Below are positions 11,190 to 20,473 of a stretch of DNA of 64,000 nucleotides, piece after piece. The stretch is taken from positions 1 through 64,000 of the forward strand of contig NC_011690.1 in NCBI RefSeq assembly GCF_000150955.2, written 5' to 3'. The notes beneath the pieces were generated by a model. It saw only the letters and a program-made list of their open reading frames with translations. It was not told the DNA's origin and ran no database searches. Source of the DNA: Phaeodactylum tricornutum CCAP 1055/1 (Eukaryota > Bacillariophyta > Bacillariophyceae > Surirellales > Neidiaceae). The position numbers and the translations under genes were made by a program. How positions within the stretch are numbered: position 1 is the first letter of the stretch; each line of letters opens with the position of its first letter.

Positions 11190-12708
11190 ATGCGGCGAGA
11201 TGCTAAAGCTGTTTATCGCAGACCAGCATCCAAATCTTGGCATGAAATCCTTGTGCTCCTGACAGCGACGAGTACATTTGTTTGTGCCTTAGTCAATCTA
11301 AGCCACCAGTCCTCATATGCTTCTCAACCCTCACATCGTACCAGTGTTTGTCAATTGGAATCTGGATACGATTTCCGCAGCTTACCACGCGTGAGGCGAG
11401 GACCACTAGTGCAAATGCCTGGAATGTACAGCTCAAGGAGTGAAAGTACCGCAACTGGACTTACGGGACCGTTGAAATCCAACGAAACCGAAAATCCTGT
11501 CCTCTACAGCGAGACATTTCAAATCCTTTCGGTGGATCTGCCCGAGATAAGCCCATACTATCGCCACGACCGACGAGATAAACTAGGGGCACCAATCAAT
11601 GATACCGCTTCCAAAGATCTGAGTCGTCTGCTCGAACAACGTTTTCAAGCACGGAAAGCCCGTAACTTTGAGCAGCTAAACCAAGTCGAAGCCGGGACAA
11701 CTACGACGTGCGAGTATACGATCATCCCCCAATCTGGACAAGGCTAAAGGAACCTCCTAGAGCCCATTTACGGAGACAGGCGCGCAAATGGCTCTGGAAG
11801 GCCGAAACCTTGTACGGACCCCGGGGGCATCCCTTGGTTCAGGTAGGTAATTTGATGGATACAGACTCGTTCGTATGCCCTTTGACGATTTCGCAAATAC
11901 ATTCGTCATTGATGCAACGGGAGCTTGGGCGAATGCAGGGGCAATTCGATCAAGTGAATGCAATTCGGTTGGAGTTATTAGTCTACGGTGTTCGTGTTCA
12001 CGACGACTTTCGCCAGTGGACGACTGACCCAAATCACGTCTTTCTTGCGAATACTGCTTCGAAACATTCCCCTGCATTTCCACATGCATATCAATGCGAT
12101 CCGTCTTCGCAATCGTCGACATCTCTAACTATAGATGGGAGCGAAGCAGACCGTCTGACGCAACGAATCGAGTTCCTGGTACGCACGAGGGCCGCGGCAC
12201 TCTTCCGTGGCGACGACAAAAAAGCTCTGTTCATAGCTTGCAAGCTCTACATGACTTACGGAGTTGGAGTCAACGATACAACGAGGACATGGTCAATTGG
12301 GTCTCGGTTCCTGAAAAGTTACGAAAATGAATGGAAGGCTCCGACCATTTCAAAAATCTCTGAAATGAAGGAAAAAGTGTCGTTTACGCATGAGCTCTTT
12401 CAAATGCGTCGCCATTTTGAGAGCCCAAACTTCAGACGAAGCCAAAATTCGCATTTTTTTCCAAATGCGATTGTAGAAAAGCGAGTGGCTTCGATGGTAC
12501 AGGAGCGTATTCACAACCGAGAAGAGGGTATGTTTTTGGAAGCTGATGCCATCCGTCGGGAACTTTGGTCCACTTACGTAAGTGCATTTTTTTATTTCGG
12601 TGCTTTTTGACAACGCCAATACTGATTTTCCTTGTTATTCGCCCACAGAATGTTGGAGTCAATGATCGGCTACAGCAGTACAGCCTGGGAGGAGTATTTG
12701 AAATTTAA
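11190..12708 (+). CDS. Protein with four CysRS C-terminal-like repeats; apparent frameshift
   Basis: The reading frame opens at the ATG at 11190. The N-terminus is Arg/Lys-rich followed by a hydrophobic stretch (EILVLLTATSTFVCALVNL), a signal or organelle-targeting sequence. Four repeats of about 45 aa follow, at about 11620-11745, 11892-12023, 12149-12296 and 12487-12699. Each has the pattern R-x-x-A...F...A(D)xIRxEL...YxVxVxD...W, like the C-terminal tRNA-binding tail of bacterial cysteinyl-tRNA synthetase. The last repeat is split by an intron, 12578-12648 (GTAAGT...CCCACAG), and the gene ends with TAA at 12706. Repeat 1 changes reading frame between about 11691 and 11697: NQVEA is in one frame and RDNYDVRVYD in another, with no good intron between. 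This is either a real one-base deletion, a sequence error or recoding. Function unknown; RNA binding is a guess. Confidence 0.6.
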
Positions 12709-13019
12709 TAATATCTAGCAACAAAACCTGCAACCGTTGTGAATGCGCGACTGGTTGCCTTCTGTACTTGTGCGCCAAGGAATACAATGGCGTGTTTGGA
12801 CATTGCCAAATCTGCTGACGCATTATTCGCAAGCACATCTTGTGGAAATAAACTCCAGACTATTGGCGTCTCTGTTGTGTCCTTAGTTTTTACGATCTAT
12901 CTGCAGCTGGTATTGTTTGTGGATTTGCAAAACACAAAGTCACGGATGACCAATCAAAATAGCTTATTATACTCAAAGGTTCTACAGTTTAGAGAGGTTT
13001 CCGGGTGGAAATTTTCTCC
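12709..13019. other. Spacer upstream of tRNA-Leu
   Basis: Sequence between the CysRS-tail repeat gene and the tRNA. I see no convincing ORF or repeat. It likely contains the 3' UTR of the upstream gene. Confidence 0.4.
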
Positions 13020-13099
13020 GTGCGGATGGCCGAGTGGTCTAAGGCGGTGGTTTTAGGCACCATTCTTCATTGGCGTGGGTTCAAATCCCACTCCGCACA
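13020..13099 (+). tRNA. tRNA-Leu, anticodon UAG
   Basis: An 80-nt cloverleaf can be folded completely: acceptor stem GTGCGGA/TCCGCAC (7 perfect pairs) with discriminator A, D arm GCCGAGTGGTCTAAGGC, anticodon stem GTGGT/ACCAT around loop TTTAGGC (anticodon TAG at 13054-13056), an 11-nt variable arm typical of class II leucine tRNAs, and T arm GTGGG-TTCAAAT-CCCAC. There is no intron and CCA is not encoded. A run of T at 13100-13106 directly after the gene is a Pol III terminator. It reads CUA and other CUN leucine codons. Confidence 0.96.
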
Positions 13100-13106
13100 T
13101 TTTTTT
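13100..13106 (+). terminator. Pol III terminator of tRNA-Leu
   Basis: A run of seven T residues starts one base after the tRNA discriminator base, the standard RNA polymerase III stop signal. Confidence 0.8.
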
Positions 13107-13241
13107 ACGCGCTCCCTTGTGATTCATAATACGTTTCTCATCAAAGGGTCGGCACCGAGATCTGCCTTGGTATTGACGGTTACTTTTCCTCGGTAGCGAG
13201 AGTTTTACTGTTAACAGCTTTCATAGTGACTAGCCACTACA

Positions 13242-14087
13242 ATGTTTTGCAATCATCATGCGTCAATTCTTTTTGTCATCGCAAAATCTGCTGTGAGGCA
13301 AAACATGGTCGGCAGCGTGGTGAAGCCATGTCGCTCTAAAAGGCTGAAGGGGGTTCTATCGACACAGACATCTGGATTTTCGGGAGCGTCTGTTGAAGAA
13401 AAGCTGGGTTTACAAGCCGAACAACGCAGTGACGAACCAGAAGTAGTCTTGTTCCAACGCGGCCCAGGCCGCGATGGACTGCCCCGTTCCGGTTTATTCT
13501 TTTCCTCTCTACACACGATCTATTGGATCTGGTACGGTTTCGATTTTGTGCCCGCCATCAACGCGTCTCCCGTTGCAGATATTCACATTGATCCGATGAT
13601 ACCCTTAGTCGGTACCGTGTTTGCCGCTTTTATCCAGTTGGTCTTCACGAGTTACCCGACACGTCTTGTGCACAAGCTCACGTGGAGGCCAACAGCACAG
13701 TCGCTTCAACTGTATACTTACAGTATACCATTTATCCGTCCAAGAACAACTCCTACAGTGTTTCCTGTAGGCGAAATTATGCTGGATGCATCCAGTTCGG
13801 ATACCGAGCGCATTTTGAAAGAGTTCGGTGGCAACATAGGCCGTTTCAAGGGCCATCTTGGGATTTCGAAGCCCGGCGGCTCCTGGCCGCCGTACCTACT
13901 GGATATGCGTGAAGCATCGGACGCTCCCGAGCCCGAAATTTTGCTGGAGGCCCTGTTGTCCCCTACCGGGATGACGGTTGGCGGTGCAGGTGCCTTTCAA
14001 GTTCGAAAAACCGGAAGTGGTGAAGGAAAAAAAAAGAATCGATCACGAGAAAGCTCCTTGAAAAAAATCATACGTCAACGGCGATAA
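13242..14087 (+). CDS. TMEM223-like two-pass membrane protein, probably mitochondrial
   Basis: Single exon, 281 aa from the ATG at 13242; a second in-frame ATG at 13305 is also possible. After a basic, Ser-rich N-terminus that could be a mitochondrial presequence come VVLFQRGPGRDG, a first hydrophobic segment around LFFSSLHTIYWIWYGF, and a second around PLVGTVFAAFIQLVFTSYP followed by RLVHKLTWRP. The C-terminal part has short strands ending in a GISKPGGSWPPYLLDMRE segment and a basic tail. The order (LLF motif, two membrane helices, RxVxxL, a strand-rich domain ending in a fLLD-type strand) resembles TMEM223, a mitochondrial inner-membrane factor for complex IV biogenesis. The similarity is weak and I give the name as tentative. 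Confidence 0.55.
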   Translation: MFCNHHASILFVIAKSAVRQNMVGSVVKPCRSKRLKGVLSTQTSGFSGASVEEKLGLQAEQRSDEPEVVLFQRGPGRDGLPRSGLFFSSLHTIYWIWYGFDFVPAINASPVADIHIDPMIPLVGTVFAAFIQLVFTSYPTRLVHKLTWRPTAQSLQLYTYSIPFIRPRTTPTVFPVGEIMLDASSSDTERILKEFGGNIGRFKGHLGISKPGGSWPPYLLDMREASDAPEPEILLEALLSPTGMTVGGAGAFQVRKTGSGEGKKKNRSRESSLKKIIRQRR

Positions 14088-14208
14088 GTGACTGTTCGAA
14101 TATCTCGAAAATCTATGTTCTAGAGTTGCCTTTTTATTCCGTGCCTTTATAATGCAAGATGTTAAAAACGCACTCTTCAATGTGCAGCGTGACAATGGCG
14201 AAAGAATG

Positions 14209-14718
14209 CTAACATACGTAACACGCGGGCCGACAGGTCCGCAGCATAAAATCAGGACTGTTGTCGCACTCACCCGCGACTGCCCAGAATGTGCACAGTT
14301 CGTGGTAGTTAAGACAGTTATGTAGTACGTTGAAGTTCTCTTTCGCCTTGCTGTGTACGTGCTGTTGCGTCTGTACCAGCCGATCGTGAACTTGTTGCTG
14401 CGTTGGCGCTTCCTGAAGAGGCGCAATCTGTGTCATACCAACATGCAGAGGGACACAGGTGTCGCAACTATGCCGACATTCCAGCTGCATGTAGCCCGGG
14501 TTCTTCTGGCATTCGCCAGCCTTGGCCCAATCTGGACAAAGGGCTTCCGAGTCTGCACACTGATACACCAGAGCGTCCACCGGACGATCCGAAAAGCAAA
14601 CGTAGTGATTGAGGTCCGCGGAGGAAGGCATGCACTCTCCGCGCTTTGTCGTGGCGAACGATTGTGGTCTTGTTTCTACACCGACCAGGAGTGCAAGTGA
14701 CAGAATGACCAACCGCAT
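14209..14718 (-). CDS. Secreted protein with two ShKT domains
   Basis: Single exon, 169 aa. Residues 1-17 (MRLVILSLALLVGVETR) form a signal peptide. Two six-cysteine ShKT domains follow, at about residues 54-88 (CADSEALCPDWAKAGEC ... CRHSCDTC) and 135-169 (CLNYHELCTFWAVAGEC ... CRPACYVC), the second ending at the stop codon. The linker is Gln/Val/His-rich. ShKT modules are small disulfide-stabilised folds found in sea-anemone toxins, worm proteins, animal astacins and some prolyl hydroxylases. Here no enzyme domain is attached, so this is a small secreted or lumenal protein, and no toxin role is implied. Its 3' end is 121 bp from that of the convergent TMEM223-like gene. Confidence 0.85.
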   Translation of the reverse strand: MRLVILSLALLVGVETRPQSFATTKRGECMPSSADLNHYVCFSDRPVDALVYQCADSEALCPDWAKAGECQKNPGYMQLECRHSCDTCVPLHVGMTQIAPLQEAPTQQQVHDRLVQTQQHVHSKAKENFNVLHNCLNYHELCTFWAVAGECDNSPDFMLRTCRPACYVC

Positions 14719-15143
14719 CGCAATTGGATAGCCGATGACGAATTTTCACTCGATTCCGCTACAGGAAGAAACTGGATTTAAACGAGGCAATAGACGATGT
14801 GTTTGACAGCGGGTACTTGCACTACGCCAATAGGAACCCCTGTAAAGTTGTCGATATAGTTGGCAGCCCCAAAATCTAGGCATTCGCTACTACCTACTAC
14901 TGTTCTGGTGAGGGAAACATGCTCAGAGCGAGAAAACGGCAAGGGAGTCCAAAATGTGACCACTATGGTATTTCACGTCTGTCTTGCGCACGCTATGAAA
15001 ATAGGGTTTTCGGTATGGTATCCAACCCGGAAATTTGAAAGTAATTCCCAGTCAAAGAATACCAAATAAATCGCAATTCTTTGCTTGCCTGACGATTTGG
15101 ACATAGGACGCTATCGAAAAAATCCGTTGGTGGGTGTACCATT
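14719..15143. promoter_or_regulatory. Divergent intergenic region
   Basis: Shared upstream region of the ShKT gene (-) and CENP-C (+). No supported ORF or repeat. Confidence 0.4.
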
Positions 15144-17209
15144 ATGGACAGTGAGCGCGCTCCGGAAACCGTAGCGAGCCGTTCGAACGAGCCCGCCACG
15201 GTATGGTATAGTACCGTCCGCAGGACCAAGCTACCGCGGGAACTCAACAACGAATCCCTGTTGACAAACACCATGGCGAAACGAAAGGCCCTTATTGCCG
15301 TCGAACGTCAAAAGACCGTACCAATGACCAGCAACAACACTGCTAGTACTAGTCTTCGTGGGCGCCGTACGGGGGTGATCTTCTCGTCACAGGACGATGC
15401 CCCGCTCCGCGTCGACTCGGACGGTATGGAGAACGCCGACGCCTTTTTCGAATCGGCCCGGACGCCGCCAGCGATAGCAGTCACGAGAAAGGAAAAGGAA
15501 AATCGACCCCAGAAACACTTGCGATTTTCGTTGGACAGTCACGGCACCTCCGGTAGTCACGGTTTCTTTGACAAGGGCGCGCTCCGCCGCTCCCAAGCGA
15601 CGCGGCGTCGGGAACAGTGGAGCCCGTCCGAATTGAGCAAAGTCTCGACGGCACCGCCGTCGGTGGACCGGACGCGGGAAGCCGCCGTTTTGGAAGAAGA
15701 CGTGGAACAGACACGCAAAGGAGACGATCTGGATGATGAAGAAGGTGCCGACGCGGTATTTGAGAATCGACACGCACCGGGGAGTCCGGGAGCGAACGAT
15801 TTGGTTGTCACCAATGATCCTTTCGATGACGATGGAGACGATATGATTCCGGAACCACCTCCGGACTCTCCGACGCCCGATGACGACCTGACGCAGGAAG
15901 ATGATCACATGGAAGCCCCAACACAGAACGAATCCGATTTCCCCGTTGATATGGACGACGACGATGATCTCGTCGACGATGACAACGAAGGAGACGGGTT
16001 CCAAATGGCGGGCTCACCTGTCCCAGAAACGCCCGACAATGCGCTTACGGAACGTCGCCTTGTTGAGGAGAAACGATTTGAGGAGAAACGATTAAAGAAA
16101 AAACGCAAAGAAGAGATAAAGCTGGCGGCGATGAAAGCCTTCAATGCTGCCAACAAGTCGTCGTCGGAGGCTGACAGTGACGACCAGGATGCCAAGACGC
16201 CGAAGCGAAAAACCAAAGGACAAAAGAAGAAAACATCAAGGAACGCTGTCTTTTCTCCCAAGGGAATTCCCACTGGTCCTCGTGAGTACAACGCTGTACC
16301 CGTTTCGGAACTCAAGCAATCTCCTCCCGCCGAGGCAAAAAAATGGCGTCGCTCACGTCGGGCTCGGACCAAACCGCTCGACTTTTGGAAAAACGAACGC
16401 ATCGTCTACGGCCCCAACGACTTTGACGACGATGAGTATGTGGGAGTCAAGAACATGCCGGTACCGATCGCATTTTCCTTGGCCCAGCCTACGCCATACA
16501 AGAAGCGTAAGGCTCCTGTTTGGATCGATTCTGACAAGGCCATAGCGTTAAAGAAGCACCGTGTGGCCGAGTCGTCTGCCGTGTCGATTGAAGAAGAGCC
16601 TTTCGACAGTAGTAAGCTGCGCAAGAAATACGATTACATGAACGGGCAAGACGCAAACTTGTGGGACGATGGAACTCACGAGCAGGTTTTTACAAGTACG
16701 TTTTTTTGGTCGGACACGCAAAGGAATATTGTTGTCTTTTAGCTGACCCTCGCTTTCTATTTTCAGAGGCCGTCGCTTTTCACGACGAGCTCGAAGAACG
16801 CAAACTTCCGCTATCCAAACTGCGCGCCAAGTCTGACGGTAAGGTAGTGGGACGTGCCGCACAGGCTTTCAACATTCACACAGAGGGCGACTACGTTGGC
16901 TACATCATGGGCAACCTTACACTACCTCCCAAGGCTATTAAGGACCCCGAATCGGTCGGGCCCTGTGCTCAAACGTTCACTGTTGTTAGCGGCCAAAAGG
17001 GAGCCATCGAAATCGCCTACGGAGCGCCTAGCGAAGAGGAGGGCTTGCTCGACGATGAGACGGCCCAGCGTTTTCTGCTGGGTCCGCGTGACATGTTCCG
17101 TATCCCCCCCGGCAACTGTTACAGATTGCAGAATCACTCCAAGACGAGCGAGTGCTACATGACATGGACAATTATTCGGGCACCAGTGAACCCTGCCGAA
17201 TCGCCTTAG
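15144..17209 (+). CDS. CENPC: Centromere protein C (CENP-C/Mif2), 2 exons
   Basis: Exons 15144-16695 and 16767-17209, with a 71-nt intron (GTACGT...TTTTCAG), give 664 aa. The first 400 residues are disordered and charged, with long Asp/Glu stretches. At about residues 402-423 lies the diagnostic CENP-C motif, read as RRSRRARTKPLDFW followed by KNERIVYG; its Arg residues contact the H2A/H2B acidic patch, and the Trp and neighbours contact the CENP-A C-terminal tail. The second exon encodes the C-terminal Mif2 cupin dimerisation domain (about 525-655), including VGYIMGNLTLPP, FTVVSGQKGAIEIAYG, FLLGPRDMFRIPPGNCYRLQNHS and YMTWTII. Both hallmark parts are present and in order, so the call is firm. 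CENP-C bridges CENP-A chromatin to the outer kinetochore. Confidence 0.95.
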
Positions 17210-18488
17210 GCCCGGGAGTCTCTCAGGATTCGGGGGATCCCATTATATTAGTGCAGTGTCGTGGGGTTTGTGAGCATTGCTTTTGTCGTCTTATATTTCA
17301 ATCTTATGGATAGTAACAAGTACTTTTACTTACAGTAGAATCGCGAGCAGTGGATCGCGGAAGACACTGTGAGAAGCACGCGAAATCTAACCTCCTTTGG
17401 TTCGTTGAAACTAGGTTTTGGAATTTGGTTCGACACAAAACTGACGGACAATGACCAGACTGGCTGTTCACTGCTCATTTGACCCGTTGGACCTCGAGGT
17501 CTCGCAGTATTTTTCTTTGGGATTCTATTCGGCCGTTTGCCAACACGCCGTTTATAACGAATCACATCGCTGCTCTCGCGGTCACAAAGACACGTATAAA
17601 AGTGAATGCGGCATAGGACGCCGTCGTGTTCTTTCGCATTGCCTCGTTGATTGAATTTCCACGAATCTTCGATTACTGCTGTCCCACAGCGTGTTATTGG
17701 ACGGATTGCCACCGCAGTCCACCTGGTAAGTCTCTATTGTTTATAAATTGGCCATGGCCCGGTCCATGTTGACACGAGCATGTTCTTCCGCGTTACCGTT
17801 CTTCTCTTGATCCTGTTCCAAACCCGCCTGCATGCGCCCGCCGCCGCTTTGGGTCTGTCGAGAATTGCTGACGTGGCCGTCACGTGTGACTGTGAATGGA
17901 TTCCGTATGTGCAGGTTTTGCCAAACAATATTAGGTCAGGGATACAGAAACGGGTATATAGCCGTTATTGTCAATCGACGCGTCCGACATGTACAGCCCT
18001 TTTCTCTCACAACAGACAGCGACTTGTTTTGCGTTCTTTTCTTCTTTTCCGAGTAGTCCCATCGTGAACACGGCAGCAACGTAGTCGGAGCGGAATTTGT
18101 TGGAGTAATTCGATACCGAACAAACGATCTTTACTTTTACACATCATCTTCGCTTTTCGCAGAAGGCTCTACACACTTCAACGCACGTATCGTTGAGTAA
18201 AACGATAAGGCTTCACTCATCGTACGACTTCGAGAACGATCACTGAAGCTTTTTGGCATGCGACGTTTGGCGTTCCTTTTGTTTGCTACTGTTGAATCTT
18301 CAGGACAAGGTTAGAGCTCTTATTCCTACTGTTTTTCGTCTGTGACTAGGAGGGAGAGCCGAAACCTGCAAGACCAACGGGGCGTACCGAGAGTGGAAGA
18401 CGCACTGAAGTAGCGACAAAAGGAGCGTCTTCTTCAGCAGCCTCTGGTAGAGTCTTTTTTCGTCTACAAACGCACTCGATATTTTCCC
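17210..18488. other. Long intergenic region
   Basis: About 1.3 kb between CENP-C and the CCCH gene. It contains a short plus-strand ORF at 17780-18067 that starts with a signal-peptide-like stretch (MFFRVTVLLLILFQTRLHAP), but the remainder has no family features, so I do not call it a gene. The rest presumably holds the CENP-C 3' UTR and the promoter and 5' UTR of the CCCH gene. Confidence 0.4.
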
Positions 18489-20138
18489 ATGTCTTCTGGT
18501 TCTTCTCTTTCTCCGCTGTACGCGCCACGCTTTGCGGAAGGTCTCCAAATGCCGGCGGAAGACTGTCGCGACTATCTACGAACAGGCCGATGCAAGTATG
18601 GGCCGTCATGCAAGTATAATCACCCAGCTAATGTACAAAGCGGAGGGGGTATGCGGGCGCCTATTGACCCTTCGGAACCACTCTTTCCCGTGCGTCTCAA
18701 CGAGCCACTCTGCCAATACTACATGAAGCACGGCAGCTGTAAATTTGGACAAGCATGCAAGTTCAACCACCCTCCTCAGCTTAGCCACAGTTCACAAGTT
18801 GCAGGGGACACCCCTGTTACCGGCAATGGGCGTAGTACCGACGTACCTGTCGTCTTCAGTCAATGCGATGGTCCAATGATGCTACAATTTCTTCCACAAC
18901 GCCCCGATGAACCGGATTGCATCTACTTTTTGAAGAACGGACGATGCAAGTACGGAGCAACTTGCCGCTATCATCATCCGGTGAACTATCACAAGCACCG
19001 CGCGGAGGAATCTCGTCGTCAACATCGAGCGCAACTTCAGGAGCAGTACGCGCCTCAAAAGGTACAATACATTGCCCAAACAGTGCCCAACGGAAACTTC
19101 AAGGGTCAGCACGTGATGTCTGATAACCCTTTGACTTTTATGAGCTACGATGTGCCATCCGGAACTCCAGGGTTCCAGCCAATGTCTCTTGTCATGGGAG
19201 CCGATGGTAGTACTTCGTACGCAACTCACATCGGGCCAAATATAGTTACCGAGCAAGGATCTTCGGCTTCATCTATTGCTTCTTCTTACGAAACGGCGCC
19301 AACAGGCTTTGATCAATTCCAAGGCGATCCATCCATGTGGGCTCGTGCTCGACGCAACGGCAGTGGAAATAGCCTGACAGCATACACGATCGACTCATCT
19401 AATCGAGGAGCGCGTCTTGCCATGACTCACAGTCCAAGCGAGGGTAGTATGGCTTCGCGCAGACATCGTGCGAGCTCTCACGGAAGCGCGAGCGAGAGCT
19501 CCTATCACGATGTGAACCAATCTGGATTGAGTCGAAGCGGTTCGGTTGGTTCGTGGCGCAATGATCGAGTTCCTTCCTCTACCTATGATCGCCGGCTTCC
19601 GACACAATACATTTCAAGAATAGACGGAGTTGTGAGCGATCAACAACCGCGTGGACGACCTCCTTCTATGTCCATGGCACCAGGACATCGACCCAGCCCC
19701 AGAAGCCGCAAACCAAGGGCGCACGGAGAAAACGATGAGGGCTTTACCATGATGACCTCTGCTCTGTTGAATATGCTTGACACACCGGAAGAGGCATCGA
19801 CCGAAAGCTTCAGCGACGAAGACAACCATCGCTACCGCTTACAAGAGCCGTGTGAAGAGCAACGCCCCCTATACGGCGACCCGTTGGACGTCGAATCATC
19901 CATGTTTGAACGTTTGTCTTTGAATGGTGTAAAGCACAATTACCAAATTCGATCCGTATCAGATACAAACACGAGTGATTCATGGTCTCCAACGTGGCAG
20001 GGTTCCTTAAGAGGGCCAGCTTCCCCTCCTGCATCCTCACTCGATGGCAATGCTCAAGCTTTGTCGGCTATCCCACCACGCCATTCGCAAGGTCATAACA
20101 CCCCACCATCCTCTGATATCGGTCTCTTTATACCCTAG
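18489..20138 (+). CDS. Triple CCCH zinc-finger RNA-binding protein
   Basis: Single exon, 549 aa. Three zinc fingers with the spacing C-x8-C-x5-C-x3-H lie in the first 170 residues: CRDYLRTGRCKYGPSCKYNH, CQYYMKHGSCKFGQACKFNH and CIYFLKNGRCKYGATCRYHH. The repeated YxxxGxCKxGxxCKxxHP signature is that of plant ZFN-type CCCH proteins, which bind RNA or nucleic acid and often regulate mRNA stability. The remaining 380 residues are disordered, rich in Ser, Arg, Pro and Gly, with many possible phosphorylation sites (for example RARRNGSGNSL, SRSGSVGSW). No RRM, KH or catalytic domain is visible. Confidence 0.9.
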   Translation: MSSGSSLSPLYAPRFAEGLQMPAEDCRDYLRTGRCKYGPSCKYNHPANVQSGGGMRAPIDPSEPLFPVRLNEPLCQYYMKHGSCKFGQACKFNHPPQLSHSSQVAGDTPVTGNGRSTDVPVVFSQCDGPMMLQFLPQRPDEPDCIYFLKNGRCKYGATCRYHHPVNYHKHRAEESRRQHRAQLQEQYAPQKVQYIAQTVPNGNFKGQHVMSDNPLTFMSYDVPSGTPGFQPMSLVMGADGSTSYATHIGPNIVTEQGSSASSIASSYETAPTGFDQFQGDPSMWARARRNGSGNSLTAYTIDSSNRGARLAMTHSPSEGSMASRRHRASSHGSASESSYHDVNQSGLSRSGSVGSWRNDRVPSSTYDRRLPTQYISRIDGVVSDQQPRGRPPSMSMAPGHRPSPRSRKPRAHGENDEGFTMMTSALLNMLDTPEEASTESFSDEDNHRYRLQEPCEEQRPLYGDPLDVESSMFERLSLNGVKHNYQIRSVSDTNTSDSWSPTWQGSLRGPASPPASSLDGNAQALSAIPPRHSQGHNTPPSSDIGLFIP

Positions 20139-20473
20139 AGAGTATTCGAGGATATGGTGTTTGGGTCATGGTTGCTCGCTAGGGCTTTCAATTACAAACT
20201 CATCCGCTTCACTCACTGTGCTACACTACAAATCAACATTCATCTGACTACTTCGAGAAGGGCCAACACATATCTGTTCAATATCCGGCACGCGATCCGC
20301 TGCAGCTTTTACTAGAAAGCGGACCAGACCACCCAGTTTTGGGCTCTATTTCGGAACCATGCAAATCGCAAATATACGTTTTTCGACACGCACGGGCAAT
20401 CCAAACTTGTATATTACAATCAGTTTAGCTGTCCCGTTGCTCCATAATGATTCCTTTAATGCATCTCAATGGA
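20139..20473. other. Convergent intergenic region
   Basis: Tail-to-tail spacer between the CCCH gene (+) and the HCF101-like gene (-). I see nothing beyond likely 3' UTRs. Confidence 0.4.

Noticed and set aside
11708-11742. 35-nt GT-AG segment as an intron restoring frame in the CysRS-tail repeat gene
   Set aside because: Too short compared with the other introns here, and it would remove the conserved core of repeat 1.
15387-16402. Long antisense ORFs opposite CENP-C
   Set aside because: They mirror the acidic low-complexity coding region on the plus strand and have no features of their own.
17326-17712. 128-codon minus-strand ORF downstream of CENP-C
   Set aside because: No recognisable motif and Arg/Lys/Pro scatter typical of non-coding frames.
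17780-18067. Small ORF with a signal-peptide-like start
   Set aside because: Only the first 25 residues look meaningful. The rest is random-looking, and no splice partner could be found, so it was left out as a gene.
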